Positions 32,977 through 42,017 of a stretch of 48,613 nucleotides of DNA are shown piece after piece. A program made the translations under genes and the position numbers. The notes below the pieces were generated by a model. The model ran no database searches. It was not told the origin of the DNA and saw only the letters and a program-made list of their open reading frames with translations. The DNA comes from Muribaculaceae bacterium. GTDB taxonomy: Bacteria > Bacteroidota > Bacteroidia > Bacteroidales > Muribaculaceae. The stretch is from the NCBI GenBank assembly GCA_017477555.1, contig JAFUVK010000180.1:1-48613 (forward strand). Reading direction: 5' to 3'. Each line of letters starts with the position of its first letter. Position 1 is the stretch's first letter.

Positions 32977-33813
32977 ATGGTGAAGAATATCGCAATCCGT
33001 GCCCTGTCGGGGACGGTGTATGTGGCTCTGATAGTGGCAGCTATTGTGCTGCTCGACCAGTCGCCGTTAAGCTATTTGGTGCTGTTCTCGGCCATGACTG
33101 TGCTGGGCATCAAGGAGGTATACAACATGCTGGGCACTGACGAGGCAGAATCGTGGCTTATTGTGCTTATCGACATGCTGGGAGGTGTTGGCATCCTGTT
33201 GTCGGTGTATATGGGCATGACCGGCGGGGTGTGGCCCCGTGTGTGGCTGCCCGTGGTGTGTCTGTATCTGCTGGCTCGCTGCGTGGTACAGCTCTACCGT
33301 CCGCACCAGCATGCCGTGCGCAGCCTGGAGCGTTCGTTCTTTGCGCTGTGCTATGTGGCTGTGCCGCTGTCGCTGCTGGGCTGCATCATCGCTTTAAGTA
33401 CACCCAAGTTGCTACTGGCGGTGTTTGTCTTTATATGGGTGAACGACACCGGCGCGTTCTGCTCGGGCATCACGCTGGGACGGCACAAGCTGTGGGAACG
33501 TATTTCGCCCAAGAAGTCGTGGGAGGGCTTCGTGGGTGGACTGCTGGCTTGTGTGCTCGCCGCTGTGGCCACCCATAAGTGGTGCGATGAGTTCTTTCAG
33601 GTTCCCGGGCTGGGCGTGTGGATAGGGCTGGCCATCGTGGTGTCGGTGGCCGCGACCTATGGCGACTTGACCGAGTCGCTGATCAAGCGTACCGTAGGGG
33701 TCAAGGACTCGGGGCATCTGATTCCGGGGCATGGTGGCATTCTCGACCGCATCGACAGCTTGCTGCTTGTGGCTCCGGCTGTGGTGCTCTACCTGATTTT
33801 GGTGAATTTGTGA
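32977..33813 (+). CDS. cdsA: Phosphatidate cytidylyltransferase (CDP-diacylglycerol synthase)
   Basis: A 278-aa integral membrane enzyme that makes CDP-diacylglycerol from phosphatidate and CTP for phospholipid synthesis. About eight hydrophobic helices are visible. The family signature is complete near the C-terminus: SLIKRTVGVKDSGHLIPGHG followed by GILDRIDS. WVNDTGAFCSGITLGRHKLW and SPKKSWEGFVGG are also conserved. The start is the ATG giving MVKNIAIRALSG; a TTG three codons upstream is less likely given the promoter position. Confidence 0.96.
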   Translation: MVKNIAIRALSGTVYVALIVAAIVLLDQSPLSYLVLFSAMTVLGIKEVYNMLGTDEAESWLIVLIDMLGGVGILLSVYMGMTGGVWPRVWLPVVCLYLLARCVVQLYRPHQHAVRSLERSFFALCYVAVPLSLLGCIIALSTPKLLLAVFVFIWVNDTGAFCSGITLGRHKLWERISPKKSWEGFVGGLLACVLAAVATHKWCDEFFQVPGLGVWIGLAIVVSVAATYGDLTESLIKRTVGVKDSGHLIPGHGGILDRIDSLLLVAPAVVLYLILVNL

Positions 33814-33927
33814 GTCCACACCGGTACATGCCACGATTTAGCTAGCAACCGGCCATTGGCAAGCGCCAAAACCACAAGAAACATTCGGTGTTAACATTAT
33901 ATATAACAGAAAAACAATAACTGAAAA

Positions 33928-35094
33928 ATGAGCAACCAACGATACGACCTGCGCGGCGTGTCGGCATCGAAAGACGATGTGCACAACGCCATCCGCAACA
34001 TCGACAAGGGTTTATATCCACACGCCTTCTGCAAAATCATCCCCGACTTGCTGGGCGGTGACCCTGAGTACTGCAACATCATGCATGCCGACGGCGCCGG
34101 CACAAAATCGACGCTGGCCTATGTGTACTGGCGCGAGACGGGTGACTTGAGCGTTTGGCGAGGCATTGCGCAAGATGCCATCGTTATGAACATCGACGAC
34201 CTGCTATGCGTGGGCGCCACCGACGGCATCTTACTGTCGTCGACCATCGGTCGCAACAAGAACCTGATACCCGGCGAGGTGATTGCCGCCATCATCGGTG
34301 GCACCGAGGACTTCCTGGCTGAGTTGCGCGAGATGGGCGTGAACATCGTGTCGACCGGCGGCGAAACAGCCGATGTGGGCGACCTCGTACGCACCATAGT
34401 GGTCGATAGCACGGTGACATGCCGCATGCGTCGTGCCGATGTCATCGACAATGCCCACATCGCCGGTGGCGATGTGATTGTTGGGCTGGCTTCGAGCGGC
34501 CAAGCCACCTACGAGCGGCAGTACAATGGCGGCATGGGCAGCAATGGGCTGACTTCAGCGCGCCACGACGTGTTTGCTCATTATCTGGCACAGCGTTATC
34601 CCGAGAGCTACGATGCCGCAGTGCCCGCCCAGCTGGTCTACTCAGGTGGCATGCGTCTGCTCGACCCAGTGGACGGCACCCCGCTCGATGCCGGCCGGCT
34701 GGTGCTCTCGCCTACTCGCACCTATGCCCCGGTAATCAAGCGCCTGCTCGATGAGATGCGGCCGCGCATCCATGGCATGGTACACTGCACAGGTGGTGCG
34801 CAAACCAAGGTGCTGCACTTTGTCGACAACAAGCACGTGGTGAAAGACAACATGATGCCCACTCCGCCACTGTTCACGCTCATACAACAGCAAAGCGGCA
34901 CCGACTGGAAGGAGATGTACCAAGTTTTCAACATGGGACACCGCATGGAGATTTACGTTGAGCCTAGCGATGCACAGGCGGTAATCGATGTGGCACGCTC
35001 GTTTGGCATCGAGGCACAAGTCATAGGCCATGTAGAGGATGCTCCGCACAATCGCCTGACTATCAGCAGCGAGCATGGCACGTTCGAGTACTAA
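33928..35094 (+). CDS. purM: Phosphoribosylformylglycinamidine cyclo-ligase (AIR synthetase)
   Basis: A 388-aa enzyme of purine synthesis that closes the imidazole ring using ATP. Motifs: HADGAGTKSTLAYVYWRETG (dimer/ATP loop), QDAIVMNIDDLLCVGA (Asp-rich metal site), VSTGGETADVGD and VGLASSGQATYERQYNGGMG, with a late HCTGGAQTK. It is the longer Bacteroidota version (usual E. coli PurM 345 aa). Its 3' end overlaps the next gene by 20 nt. Confidence 0.95.
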   Translation: MSNQRYDLRGVSASKDDVHNAIRNIDKGLYPHAFCKIIPDLLGGDPEYCNIMHADGAGTKSTLAYVYWRETGDLSVWRGIAQDAIVMNIDDLLCVGATDGILLSSTIGRNKNLIPGEVIAAIIGGTEDFLAELREMGVNIVSTGGETADVGDLVRTIVVDSTVTCRMRRADVIDNAHIAGGDVIVGLASSGQATYERQYNGGMGSNGLTSARHDVFAHYLAQRYPESYDAAVPAQLVYSGGMRLLDPVDGTPLDAGRLVLSPTRTYAPVIKRLLDEMRPRIHGMVHCTGGAQTKVLHFVDNKHVVKDNMMPTPPLFTLIQQQSGTDWKEMYQVFNMGHRMEIYVEPSDAQAVIDVARSFGIEAQVIGHVEDAPHNRLTISSEHGTFEY

Positions 35095-36460
35095 AATACT
35101 GGCTCTACTGGCATGTCTGGGACTACTGGGTACCTTGGTGGGGCCTTCGGGCTGCGGCCAAGTGGAAGAAAAGCACCCGCTGCCCACAACACTCACTGTG
35201 GGCACACTGTACAGTCCCACCAGTTTCTTCATGCTGCGTGGCGACACACTGGGGTACGACTACGACCGCATCACCGACTTTGCACGGGCCAAGGGCATCA
35301 AGCTGCGGTTTAAGGTTGCCCCAAACATGAACGCACTGATGCAGCTATTGGAGCAAGACTCGGTGCAGGTGCTGGCCTACGAGATACCGATGACGGCCGA
35401 ATACAAGGCGCGTGCACTGCACTGCGGCGCGGTCAACGAAACCTACCAAGTGCTGGTCCAGCCTACTGGCGACTCGCTATTGACCGATGTCACGCAACTG
35501 GTGGGCAAGGAGATATGGGTGGAGCGTGGCTCGAAGTACGAGTCGCGGCTGCGCAATCTGAACAACGAGACCGGTGGTGGCATAGTCATCCGCTATGTGG
35601 AGGGCGACACACTCATGCCCGACGACTTGATTGAGATGGTGAGCCGCCATGAGCTACCACTGACGGTGGTGGACAGCGACATCGCCATGCTCAACCACAC
35701 CTACTACGACAACATCGACATAGGGCTGACCATCAGTTTTGCACAACGCTCGTCATGGGCGGTGAGCAACCGCAACCCATGGCTGGCCGACAGCATCAAC
35801 GCCTGGGCGCAGTCGCTGGGAGCACGCACCTACTCTAAGAACGCACTGCGCCGCTACTTCGAGATTAGCCGCAGTGCCATGCCGCACGACACCATCGACC
35901 TGCACCCAGCCACACCACCGGGGTGCATCTCGCCATACGACAGCCTGTTTCGTGTCTATAGCCGGCAGGTGGGTTGGGACTGGCGCCTGCTAGCGGCTGT
36001 GAGCTACACCGAGTCGGCCTTCGACCGCACGGTGGTATCATGGGCCGGTGCACGGGGGATCATGCAACTCATGCCCAACACGGCCAAGGCCTATGGACTT
36101 GACATGGACCAAATCACCGACCCTGAGCTGAACATCCGGGCCGCCGTGGCCTGTATCGGCGACCTGCAACGAATGTTCAAGCCACTGGTGGCCGACACCA
36201 CCGAACGCGTGAAGTTTATCCTAGCCAGCTACAATGCCGGTGCCGGCCATGTGATCGATGCCATGGAACTGGCTCGGAAATACGAAAAAGAGCCTGAGGT
36301 GTGGGACGGCAATGTGGAGGAGACCATCCTGTGGAAGCAAAATCCACAGTTCTACAACGATTCTGTGTGCCGGTTCGGCTACTTCCGCGGCAAGCAGACC
36401 GTGGCCTATGTGGCCCATGTGGAGCAACAGTATTTATACTATAAGAACAAATATAAATAA
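35075..36460 (+). CDS. mltF: MltF-like lytic murein transglycosylase with solute-binding domain
   Basis: A 461-aa exported protein. A signal peptide (about 1-27, ending GPSGC, a possible but poor lipobox) precedes a bacterial extracellular solute-binding domain type 3 (about 38-260; LTVGTLYSPTSFF, GYDYDRITDFARAKGI, GKEIWVERGSKYE). The C-terminal SLT domain (about 300-440) has the catalytic Glu in LAAVSYTESAFDRTVVS, then GARGIMQLMPNTAKAYG and FILASYNAGAGHV. It cleaves peptidoglycan glycan strands, producing 1,6-anhydro ends. The gene starts inside purM, so the two are translationally coupled despite unrelated roles. Confidence 0.94.
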   Translation: MARSSTKILALLACLGLLGTLVGPSGCGQVEEKHPLPTTLTVGTLYSPTSFFMLRGDTLGYDYDRITDFARAKGIKLRFKVAPNMNALMQLLEQDSVQVLAYEIPMTAEYKARALHCGAVNETYQVLVQPTGDSLLTDVTQLVGKEIWVERGSKYESRLRNLNNETGGGIVIRYVEGDTLMPDDLIEMVSRHELPLTVVDSDIAMLNHTYYDNIDIGLTISFAQRSSWAVSNRNPWLADSINAWAQSLGARTYSKNALRRYFEISRSAMPHDTIDLHPATPPGCISPYDSLFRVYSRQVGWDWRLLAAVSYTESAFDRTVVSWAGARGIMQLMPNTAKAYGLDMDQITDPELNIRAAVACIGDLQRMFKPLVADTTERVKFILASYNAGAGHVIDAMELARKYEKEPEVWDGNVEETILWKQNPQFYNDSVCRFGYFRGKQTVAYVAHVEQQYLYYKNKYK

Positions 36461-36462
36461 GT

Positions 36463-36575
36463 GGCTATATACCAGTTGTCCCTTGATGCAAAGAAGCAAT
36501 GGCCTCAACGGGGCCGCCGCCTGTAATCGGACAGCCCTTTCAGGGCACCAAGCGGACAACAGATATATAGTTCCC
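36463..36575. mobile_element. MITE-like element, short copy after mltF
   Basis: The left terminal repeat (GGCTATATACC, GTTGTCCCTTGATG) and right repeat (CAAGCGGACAACA, GATATATAGTTCCC) face each other around a 60-bp core with GGCCTC-AAC-GGGGCC and GCCCTTTCAGGGC hairpins. It begins 3 nt after the mltF stop codon. No target duplication was found. Confidence 0.65.
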
Positions 36576-36619
36576 ATTATGAATTATAAATGTGATTCTC
36601 AAATAAAAACAAAGCAACA

Positions 36620-37168
36620 ATGAAAAAAACGTATCTTACAATTGCCGTAGTGCTTGCCCTGGGAGCATCACTCACATTGCAGTCATGTCTGGGCAGCTTC
36701 GCCCTGACCAACAAAGTGCTCAGCTGGAACCGACAGGTGGGCAACAAATTTGTTAACGAACTGGTGTTTGTAGCTTTCTGCATCCTGCCGGTCTATGAGC
36801 TTACCGCTCTGGCCGACATCTTGGTCATCAACTCGATTGAGTTCTGGTCGGGTGAGAACCCCGTTGTGGCTGAGACCAAGGTGGTCGAGGGCAAGGATGC
36901 CAAGTATCTGGTGCAGAGCGACAAGACGGGCTATACCATCACCAACCTGAGCGACCAGAGCCAGTACCGCTTTAACTTCGATGCCAGCGACCGCTCGTGG
37001 TCGATTGAGAAGGATGGCCAGGAGCACAAGTTCATGACCTTTGTCGATGACACGCACGTCAAGATGATCACCCCCGACGGTGACTTCCGCACCGTCGAGT
37101 TGAGTCAGCAGGGTGTGTATGCCTACGAGCAGATGGTGGGTGCCGGCAACTTCTATGCCGCTCGTTAA
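36620..37168 (+). CDS. DUF3332 family lipoprotein
   Basis: A 182-aa lipoprotein. The signal sequence MKKTYLTIAVVLALGASLTL ends with lipobox LQSC (Cys23). The mature protein begins GSFALTNKVLSWNRQVGNKF, then a short hydrophobic segment FVAFCILPVYELTALADILV and a beta-rich C-terminal domain. This order matches DUF3332 (PF11810). Function is unknown; it is likely attached to a membrane of the envelope. A 12-bp gap separates it from the DMT transporter gene, so they may share a transcript. Confidence 0.85.
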   Translation: MKKTYLTIAVVLALGASLTLQSCLGSFALTNKVLSWNRQVGNKFVNELVFVAFCILPVYELTALADILVINSIEFWSGENPVVAETKVVEGKDAKYLVQSDKTGYTITNLSDQSQYRFNFDASDRSWSIEKDGQEHKFMTFVDDTHVKMITPDGDFRTVELSQQGVYAYEQMVGAGNFYAAR

Positions 37169-37180
37169 CCTGCCACAGCC

Positions 37181-38074
37181 ATGAGAGGCGAAGCTATCAA
37201 AGGCCATGTGGCAGTGCTGCTGGCCAATGTAATCTTTGGTGTGGGGGTGCCAGTGACTGCCATCTTGCTCAACAAGTGGGTCACGCCCAACGGTTATATG
37301 CTCACGCGGTGCGCCGGTGCAGCCCTCATCTTCTGGATCATCCAGTGCTTCTTACCCAAGGAGCAGATGACGTTGCGCGACTGGATCACGATTGTGGTTG
37401 GCGGTTTGATTGGCATCGTGGTATCGCAACTGTTCACCGCTTGGTCACTCGTCTACACGACTCCCACCTACTACGCCATCCTGGCCACGCTTGTGCCTGT
37501 AGCCACCATGCTGGGGGCCGCTATCTTCCTGAAAGAGCGCATCACCGGCATGAAGATTGTGGGCGTGGTGCTGGCCATCATCGGTGCCTTGATCATCGTG
37601 CTGCACACGGGCCTGGGTGAGTCGCAGGGCAAGAACGACCTGCTGGGCATCGGTCTGGGGTTCCTCAGCCTGATCACATGGGTCATCTACCTGCTCATCA
37701 CCCGTAACGTGTCGGCCCGCTACAGCCCTGTCACCCAGATGAAGTGGGTGTTTCTGGCATCGGCCCTTGTGATGTTGCCCATGACTTGGGGCGAATTTGA
37801 CCAACAGACTCTCTACTCGCCTGCATGGCAGTGGAGCGGCGTGATTGCCATGGCATTCATCGTGATTTGCGCCACCGTGCTGGGCTACTTTGCCATTCCC
37901 TACGCCATGAAGCGACTGGATGCCACAACAGTGAGCACCTACACCAACTTGCAACCCATCGTGACTGCCCTGATTGCCATCAGCATCGGTCAGGACATCT
38001 TCACCTGGGACAAGCCAGTGGCCTTGATCATTGTGTTGGTCGGCGCCTACTTGGTGACGATGAAGAACGATTGA
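37181..38074 (+). CDS. DMT-family transporter with two EamA domains
   Basis: A 297-aa inner-membrane transporter with about ten helices in two EamA repeats. The first repeat includes NVIFGVGVPVTAILLNKWVT and FLKERITGMKIVGVVLAIIG; the second includes LITRNVSARYSPVTQMKWVF and VSTYTNLQPIVTALIAISIG. The ALIIVLHTG turn lies between. Substrate is unknown; related proteins export metabolites or amino acids. A strong terminator follows. Confidence 0.93.
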   Translation: MRGEAIKGHVAVLLANVIFGVGVPVTAILLNKWVTPNGYMLTRCAGAALIFWIIQCFLPKEQMTLRDWITIVVGGLIGIVVSQLFTAWSLVYTTPTYYAILATLVPVATMLGAAIFLKERITGMKIVGVVLAIIGALIIVLHTGLGESQGKNDLLGIGLGFLSLITWVIYLLITRNVSARYSPVTQMKWVFLASALVMLPMTWGEFDQQTLYSPAWQWSGVIAMAFIVICATVLGYFAIPYAMKRLDATTVSTYTNLQPIVTALIAISIGQDIFTWDKPVALIIVLVGAYLVTMKND

Positions 38075-38075
38075 T

Positions 38076-38112
38076 AAAGATTGGGGCACAGTTGATGTGT
38101 CCCAATCTTTTT
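38076..38112 (+). terminator. Terminator of the DMT transporter gene
   Basis: A 15-bp stem (AAAGATTGGGGCACA against TGTGTCCCAATCTTT, one wobble pair) with a 5-nt loop, followed by a run of T, begins directly after the stop codon. Confidence 0.85.
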
Positions 38113-38123
38113 GCAAAAAAATC

Positions 38124-38201
38124 ATGAAACGGTTCCTTGCAAGTTGCTACCCCGACCGAGACCAATTCATTAAGAACAACAAAGTGCAAATAACAACTTA
38201 A
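38124..38201 (+). pseudogene. Internally deleted remnant of the 283-aa membrane protein gene
   Basis: A 25-codon frame, MKRFLASCYPDRDQFIKNNK then VQITT. The first nine codons and 14 nt of leader are nearly identical (one mismatch in 43 nt) to the start of the gene at 39138. The rest (PDRDQFIKNNK) resembles the last residues of that protein (FPDRETYLNRHNK). The middle, about 265 codons, is gone. It lies upstream of the 288-aa gene, mirroring the intact copy downstream. Confidence 0.7.
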
Positions 38202-38222
38202 CAGATTAACAAAGAATAAGCG

Positions 38223-39089
38223 ATGAGAAAGATATTAATTACTATCTGCACGATTGCATCAATTGCTCATCTGTCTGCATCAGGCGCCGAAAAGTTACGA
38301 CTACCGAGTCTGGCAAAACTAGAGCAAATATCAGACAGCATTCTAGACGAAGGGCTTAGGCTTTATCTATATGAACATTTAGCCTGGGTATCATCTGACT
38401 CTCTGATGAAACATTGCCCTCTAGCACAAGAAGTCAATGGTAGCGGCATCTATGTGGATTCAACTATGGTAATGCGCTATTTCTATTCTCGGAATGACGA
38501 TGTTCTTTTCACTTATAACTTTGATACAACAAGAGGTGAGGAATGGTGGGATGCCACACCTCACAAGATGACGCAAGAGGAACAGGATGCCAAGAAAGAG
38601 AGAAGAGAATGTATTGATCTCGCTCTCAAAACATACGGTGACAGCATATATAATAACAGTGATGCAAAAGGTAAAATAAATGCTGAAGTCATCTGGGTGT
38701 CACCTGATTTAATTCGTGTATATTTTTTGCAGGGGACAACCCTTAATGTTGTCCCATTTGGCAATGACTATTCTGTAGATATCAATCGGAACAAAGATGT
38801 TGTCGGTTTTAGACGTTATCACCACTCATATATTCCCCTTCCCATAGATGTTGATGGTGAGAGAGTCAAGGCAATGTTTCATTCTCACACTTCTGACAAC
38901 CCTTACATTACCGCTACTGATATTTGCAATAGCCTTCTTTATGCTCGAGACTTTTTCGGAATGAGCACTCATTCTATACTGTCTACTGCTTTTGAAAAAA
39001 GAATTCTACAAATATTTGACATGCAAAACATTACATTGCAGTTCGTCGATTATGATGAGTTTTTAAAAACTAAAGAAACTCAACAATAA
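38223..39089 (+). CDS. Exported protein of unknown function with JAMM-like HxHx(10)D motif
   Basis: A 288-aa protein with a weak signal peptide (MRKILITICTIASIAHLSAS). I do not recognise a family. One segment, residues 218-236 (MFHSHTSDNPYITATDICN), matches the spacing of JAB/JAMM and RadC metal sites: His220-x-His222, seven residues, Thr230 (normally Ser), two residues, Asp233. Beta strands before it (VVGFRRYHHSYIPLPID) fit such a fold, but no obvious upstream glutamate is identified. The gene is visibly richer in A and T than its surroundings, with ATA, AGA and TTA codons, suggesting transfer. It lies between a gene remnant and an intact unknown membrane protein. Confidence 0.75.
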   Translation: MRKILITICTIASIAHLSASGAEKLRLPSLAKLEQISDSILDEGLRLYLYEHLAWVSSDSLMKHCPLAQEVNGSGIYVDSTMVMRYFYSRNDDVLFTYNFDTTRGEEWWDATPHKMTQEEQDAKKERRECIDLALKTYGDSIYNNSDAKGKINAEVIWVSPDLIRVYFLQGTTLNVVPFGNDYSVDINRNKDVVGFRRYHHSYIPLPIDVDGERVKAMFHSHTSDNPYITATDICNSLLYARDFFGMSTHSILSTAFEKRILQIFDMQNITLQFVDYDEFLKTKETQQ

Positions 39090-39137
39090 GGCAAAGAGCA
39101 TTAAATCTGACTAATTACATTATTTTGCAAAAAAATC

Positions 39138-39989
39138 ATGAAACGATTCCTTGCAAGTTGCTACCGAACGCTTGAGTACATTGTCATATTTGGCGTTACA
39201 CTGCTCATTGTGTACCATTATTGTAACGAATATGATCGCCTATATGACAGGGCATGCTACATTGATGACTGGGAGATGTTTTTGATTGGCATGTGCTATT
39301 TGTTTTTCATTAGTATTCCCATCGCGCTTGTGTATGCCATTTCGTTTTTTCGTGTCATTCCATTCCGCACAAACAGGCAAAAAATTGTTCTAGCCGGTCA
39401 TATTCTAAATATCGTTTTGTGGTTCACTTTTTACTTGTCCTTGCCACAAACTAAGCCCTGCACGGCTGCTGAGATGGAACAGTATTATGTCACTCATCAC
39501 CAAGCCATCAATGACATCATAGAATTCACAAGATGTAGTATGAAAGATTCGTGCGCTATTCAGATTACCAAAACACCCAAAGGTGCACTAGATGGCCTTA
39601 CTGTCCAACAAATAATCTACCAACAACGTAAATCGTTTATTCTTGACCCCGATAGAAGTTGTTCTGTTGACACTTTATTTGCGTTGAGTGGCATCACGCC
39701 GCCACAATTCAGGACAATCCAATCAATGATGGATGCAGCAGACATCTTGGCCATTGATATCAATAATGGCGATAAACATTTCAACCAATCATGGTTCACA
39801 TTACGGCACTATGGACGAACAGAGTATCAATTTGTCATCAATCACAATCCAAACGACTCAACATACTTAACGCCTGATGGTATTTTCATCAATGATAGCG
39901 TCAAAATTATTGCTTCGCACAATATGGTCGGTCACGATTTCCCTGACCGAGAGACATATCTGAATCGTCACAACAAGAACTTGCATTAA
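39138..39989 (+). CDS. Unknown membrane-anchored protein of the AT-rich island
   Basis: A 283-aa protein that I do not recognise. Three transmembrane helices (about 12-27, YIVIFGVTLLIVYHYC; 46-71, MFLIGMCYLFFISIPIALVY; 85-102, ILNIVLWFTFYLSL) are followed by a soluble C-terminal domain of about 175 residues with no visible catalytic motif. Base and codon use is AT-rich, like the preceding gene. Its leader and first codons are duplicated at 38109-38151. The spacing of 48 bp to the upstream gene and the shared composition suggest the two were acquired together. Confidence 0.75.
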   Translation: MKRFLASCYRTLEYIVIFGVTLLIVYHYCNEYDRLYDRACYIDDWEMFLIGMCYLFFISIPIALVYAISFFRVIPFRTNRQKIVLAGHILNIVLWFTFYLSLPQTKPCTAAEMEQYYVTHHQAINDIIEFTRCSMKDSCAIQITKTPKGALDGLTVQQIIYQQRKSFILDPDRSCSVDTLFALSGITPPQFRTIQSMMDAADILAIDINNGDKHFNQSWFTLRHYGRTEYQFVINHNPNDSTYLTPDGIFINDSVKIIASHNMVGHDFPDRETYLNRHNKNLH

Positions 39990-40019
39990 GTACAAGTATA
40001 ACTATAAACAATAAAACCA

Positions 40020-41363
40020 ATGATGAAGAAAATGATGATGCTGGTCACGTTGTTGGCAGTGTTGCTGACCTCGTGTGACCCGCAGAAGAACCAAAGCAAG
40101 ACCGAGAACAACTATGAGGTGCCTGACATTGCCGACATTGCCATGTATCAGGTGAATCCTCGCGTATTTGCCCCCGAGAAGTCGCTCAATGCCGTTGCGG
40201 CGCGCATCGACTCGATTCAGGCGCTGGGCGTGAACATGATTTGGGTGATGCCCATCTACCCCATCGGCATCGAAAAGGGCAAAAATTCGCCCTACTGCAT
40301 CAGCGACTACAAAGCCATTGCCCCCGAGTTTGGCACCATCGACGAATTCAAGAATTTGGTGAAGGTGTGCCACGAGCACGGCATGGGCATCATCCTGGAC
40401 TGGGTGGCCAACCACACCGCATGGGATCACCCTTGGGTCAAGGAGCACCCCGACTGGTACACGCACGACGAGAAGACCGACACCATCATCTCGCCTGCTG
40501 GGTTTGACTGGTATGATGTCGCTGACTTGAACTATGACAACACCGAGATGCGCAAGGCGATGATTGATGCGATGCGCTTCTGGATTGTGGACTGCGGCAT
40601 CGACGGATTTCGCTGCGATGTGGCCGATGGTGTGCCCGCCGACTTCTGGAAAGAGGCGATAGAAACGCTGCGCAAGGATGCCGGTCGCCGCATCGTCATG
40701 CTGGCCGAAGGCAAGCAGGTGGACAACTTCACAGTCGGTGGATTTGACATGAACTATGGTTGGGACTACAAGGATGTGCTCGTCAAGGTGTTCAACCAGG
40801 GCCAACCAGCATCCGACCTGATCGCCGCCGACTCGGCCGAGTACGCCCAACTGCCCGAGGGCAAGGTGAAGTTGCGCTTCACTACCAACCACGACCACTC
40901 GACCGAGGTGACACCCGTCAAGGAGTTCACCAACGCCCGTGGCTCAATGGCCGCCTACGTGGCTAGCATCTTCCCCCATGGTGGCGCGCTCATCTACGGT
41001 TCGCAAGAGGTGGGCTATGAAAATCCCATCAACTTCTTCAAGTATGTGCCCGTCGACTGGACCGCTAATGCCGCCTTGTATCAGGAGTATCAGCACTTGC
41101 TAAAACTCTACAATGAGCGTCCTGCCCTGCGCAAAGGCAAGATGAAAGCCTGGCCCGACAAGGACATTCTGCTCTTTGAGAAATCAGATGACCTGGGCAG
41201 CTACCTGATTGCAGTCAATGTGCGTAATGAGGCCCACGAAGTGGCAGTACCTGAAGATTGGAAAGAATCCATTGCAGTCAATACAGCCGATGACTCTGAC
41301 GTGGATTTGACAGACAAGCTGTCGCTCAAGCCCTTTGAGTACTTGATTATCCAGGCCAAGTAA
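40020..41363 (+). CDS. GH13 alpha-amylase-family lipoprotein
   Basis: A 447-aa glycoside hydrolase with lipoprotein signal (LLAVLLTSC, Cys19). The GH13 barrel motifs are present: LGVNMIWVMPIYPIG, IILDWVANHT, GIDGFRCDVADGVP (nucleophile Asp), IVMLAEGK (acid/base Glu) and FTTNHDHST (third Asp). A C-terminal beta domain (SYLIAVNVRNEAHEV) follows. It is probably a surface or periplasmic enzyme acting on alpha-glucans or oligosaccharides; no SusC/SusD genes are near, so it is not part of a local utilisation locus. It begins just after the AT-rich island. Confidence 0.93.
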   Translation: MMKKMMMLVTLLAVLLTSCDPQKNQSKTENNYEVPDIADIAMYQVNPRVFAPEKSLNAVAARIDSIQALGVNMIWVMPIYPIGIEKGKNSPYCISDYKAIAPEFGTIDEFKNLVKVCHEHGMGIILDWVANHTAWDHPWVKEHPDWYTHDEKTDTIISPAGFDWYDVADLNYDNTEMRKAMIDAMRFWIVDCGIDGFRCDVADGVPADFWKEAIETLRKDAGRRIVMLAEGKQVDNFTVGGFDMNYGWDYKDVLVKVFNQGQPASDLIAADSAEYAQLPEGKVKLRFTTNHDHSTEVTPVKEFTNARGSMAAYVASIFPHGGALIYGSQEVGYENPINFFKYVPVDWTANAALYQEYQHLLKLYNERPALRKGKMKAWPDKDILLFEKSDDLGSYLIAVNVRNEAHEVAVPEDWKESIAVNTADDSDVDLTDKLSLKPFEYLIIQAK

Positions 41364-41386
41364 GAAGACAAACACCTACACCTATT

Positions 41387-41429
41387 AATGGCTCAGCCCT
41401 TGGAGAATAGTTCCAAGGGCTGAGCCATT
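41387..41429. terminator. Bidirectional terminator between GH13 and GNAT genes
   Basis: An 18-bp perfect stem (41387-41404 with 41412-41429, containing GGCTCAGCCCTTGGA) with a 7-nt loop lies between convergent genes and ends 5 bp before the GNAT stop codon. Confidence 0.85.
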
Positions 41430-41434
41430 GTTTG

Positions 41435-41992
41435 TCACGTCGATATCACCAGATGCCGCATGGGGTGTCCCGCCCATGTGGTGTCGCCAACCCATGTGAA
41501 TCCCAACTGTCCATAAAGCCGCTCGGCATCGCGATTGCCCTTGTCGACCAGCAAACCGGCGAGAGGAATGCCCAACGAGCGTGCCCGGTCAATGCCCGCG
41601 CGGAGCAGCGCTGTGGCCACGCCACGATGCCGGCATTCGAGCTCGACGGCCATACTGTCGAGATAGAGTTCACCTGGCCCAGTCTCATCGTCCATGTCGG
41701 TGAAATCGCGGTCAAGATAGCGCTTGGCACAATCGACGAAGGCCTCACGAAGCTGACGCAGCAATGCCCCATCGTAACAGGTGAGGCTGCCCGCCAACGT
41801 GCCATCGAGCATAGCGACAAGGGTGTTGCGATAGCTATACTGACTGTGCTCCATCTCGACCAGATGAGTCATCATGCGGTAAAAATCGTCTAGCGTGTGC
41901 TGCGGCCCACAGAAGTGGCGACAGCAATCATCGCTCATGGCCATCATGATGAGTCGCGCTATGTGCGGTGCCTGGCTCCGCATGGCAGGCAT
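41435..41992 (-). CDS. GNAT-family N-acetyltransferase
   Basis: A 185-aa acetyl-CoA-dependent acetyltransferase. N-terminal MPAMRSQAPHIARLIMMAMS is followed by the acetyl-CoA loop region LYLDSMAVELECRHRGVATA (motif A, RxxGxA-type RHRGVA) and a C-terminal GLLVDKGNRDAERLYGQLGF. Substrate is unknown. The start lies 25 bp beyond the DUF4836 stop codon; an upstream start would run into that gene. Likely co-transcribed with it. Confidence 0.9.
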   Translation of the reverse strand: MPAMRSQAPHIARLIMMAMSDDCCRHFCGPQHTLDDFYRMMTHLVEMEHSQYSYRNTLVAMLDGTLAGSLTCYDGALLRQLREAFVDCAKRYLDRDFTDMDDETGPGELYLDSMAVELECRHRGVATALLRAGIDRARSLGIPLAGLLVDKGNRDAERLYGQLGFTWVGDTTWAGHPMRHLVIST

Positions 41993-42017
41993 GATGTTCA
42001 GACAGTCCACAGCTCGA

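Noticed and set aside
40002-40898. 298-aa open frame on the minus strand
   Set aside because: Antisense to the GH13 gene, His/Val-rich, no family likeness.
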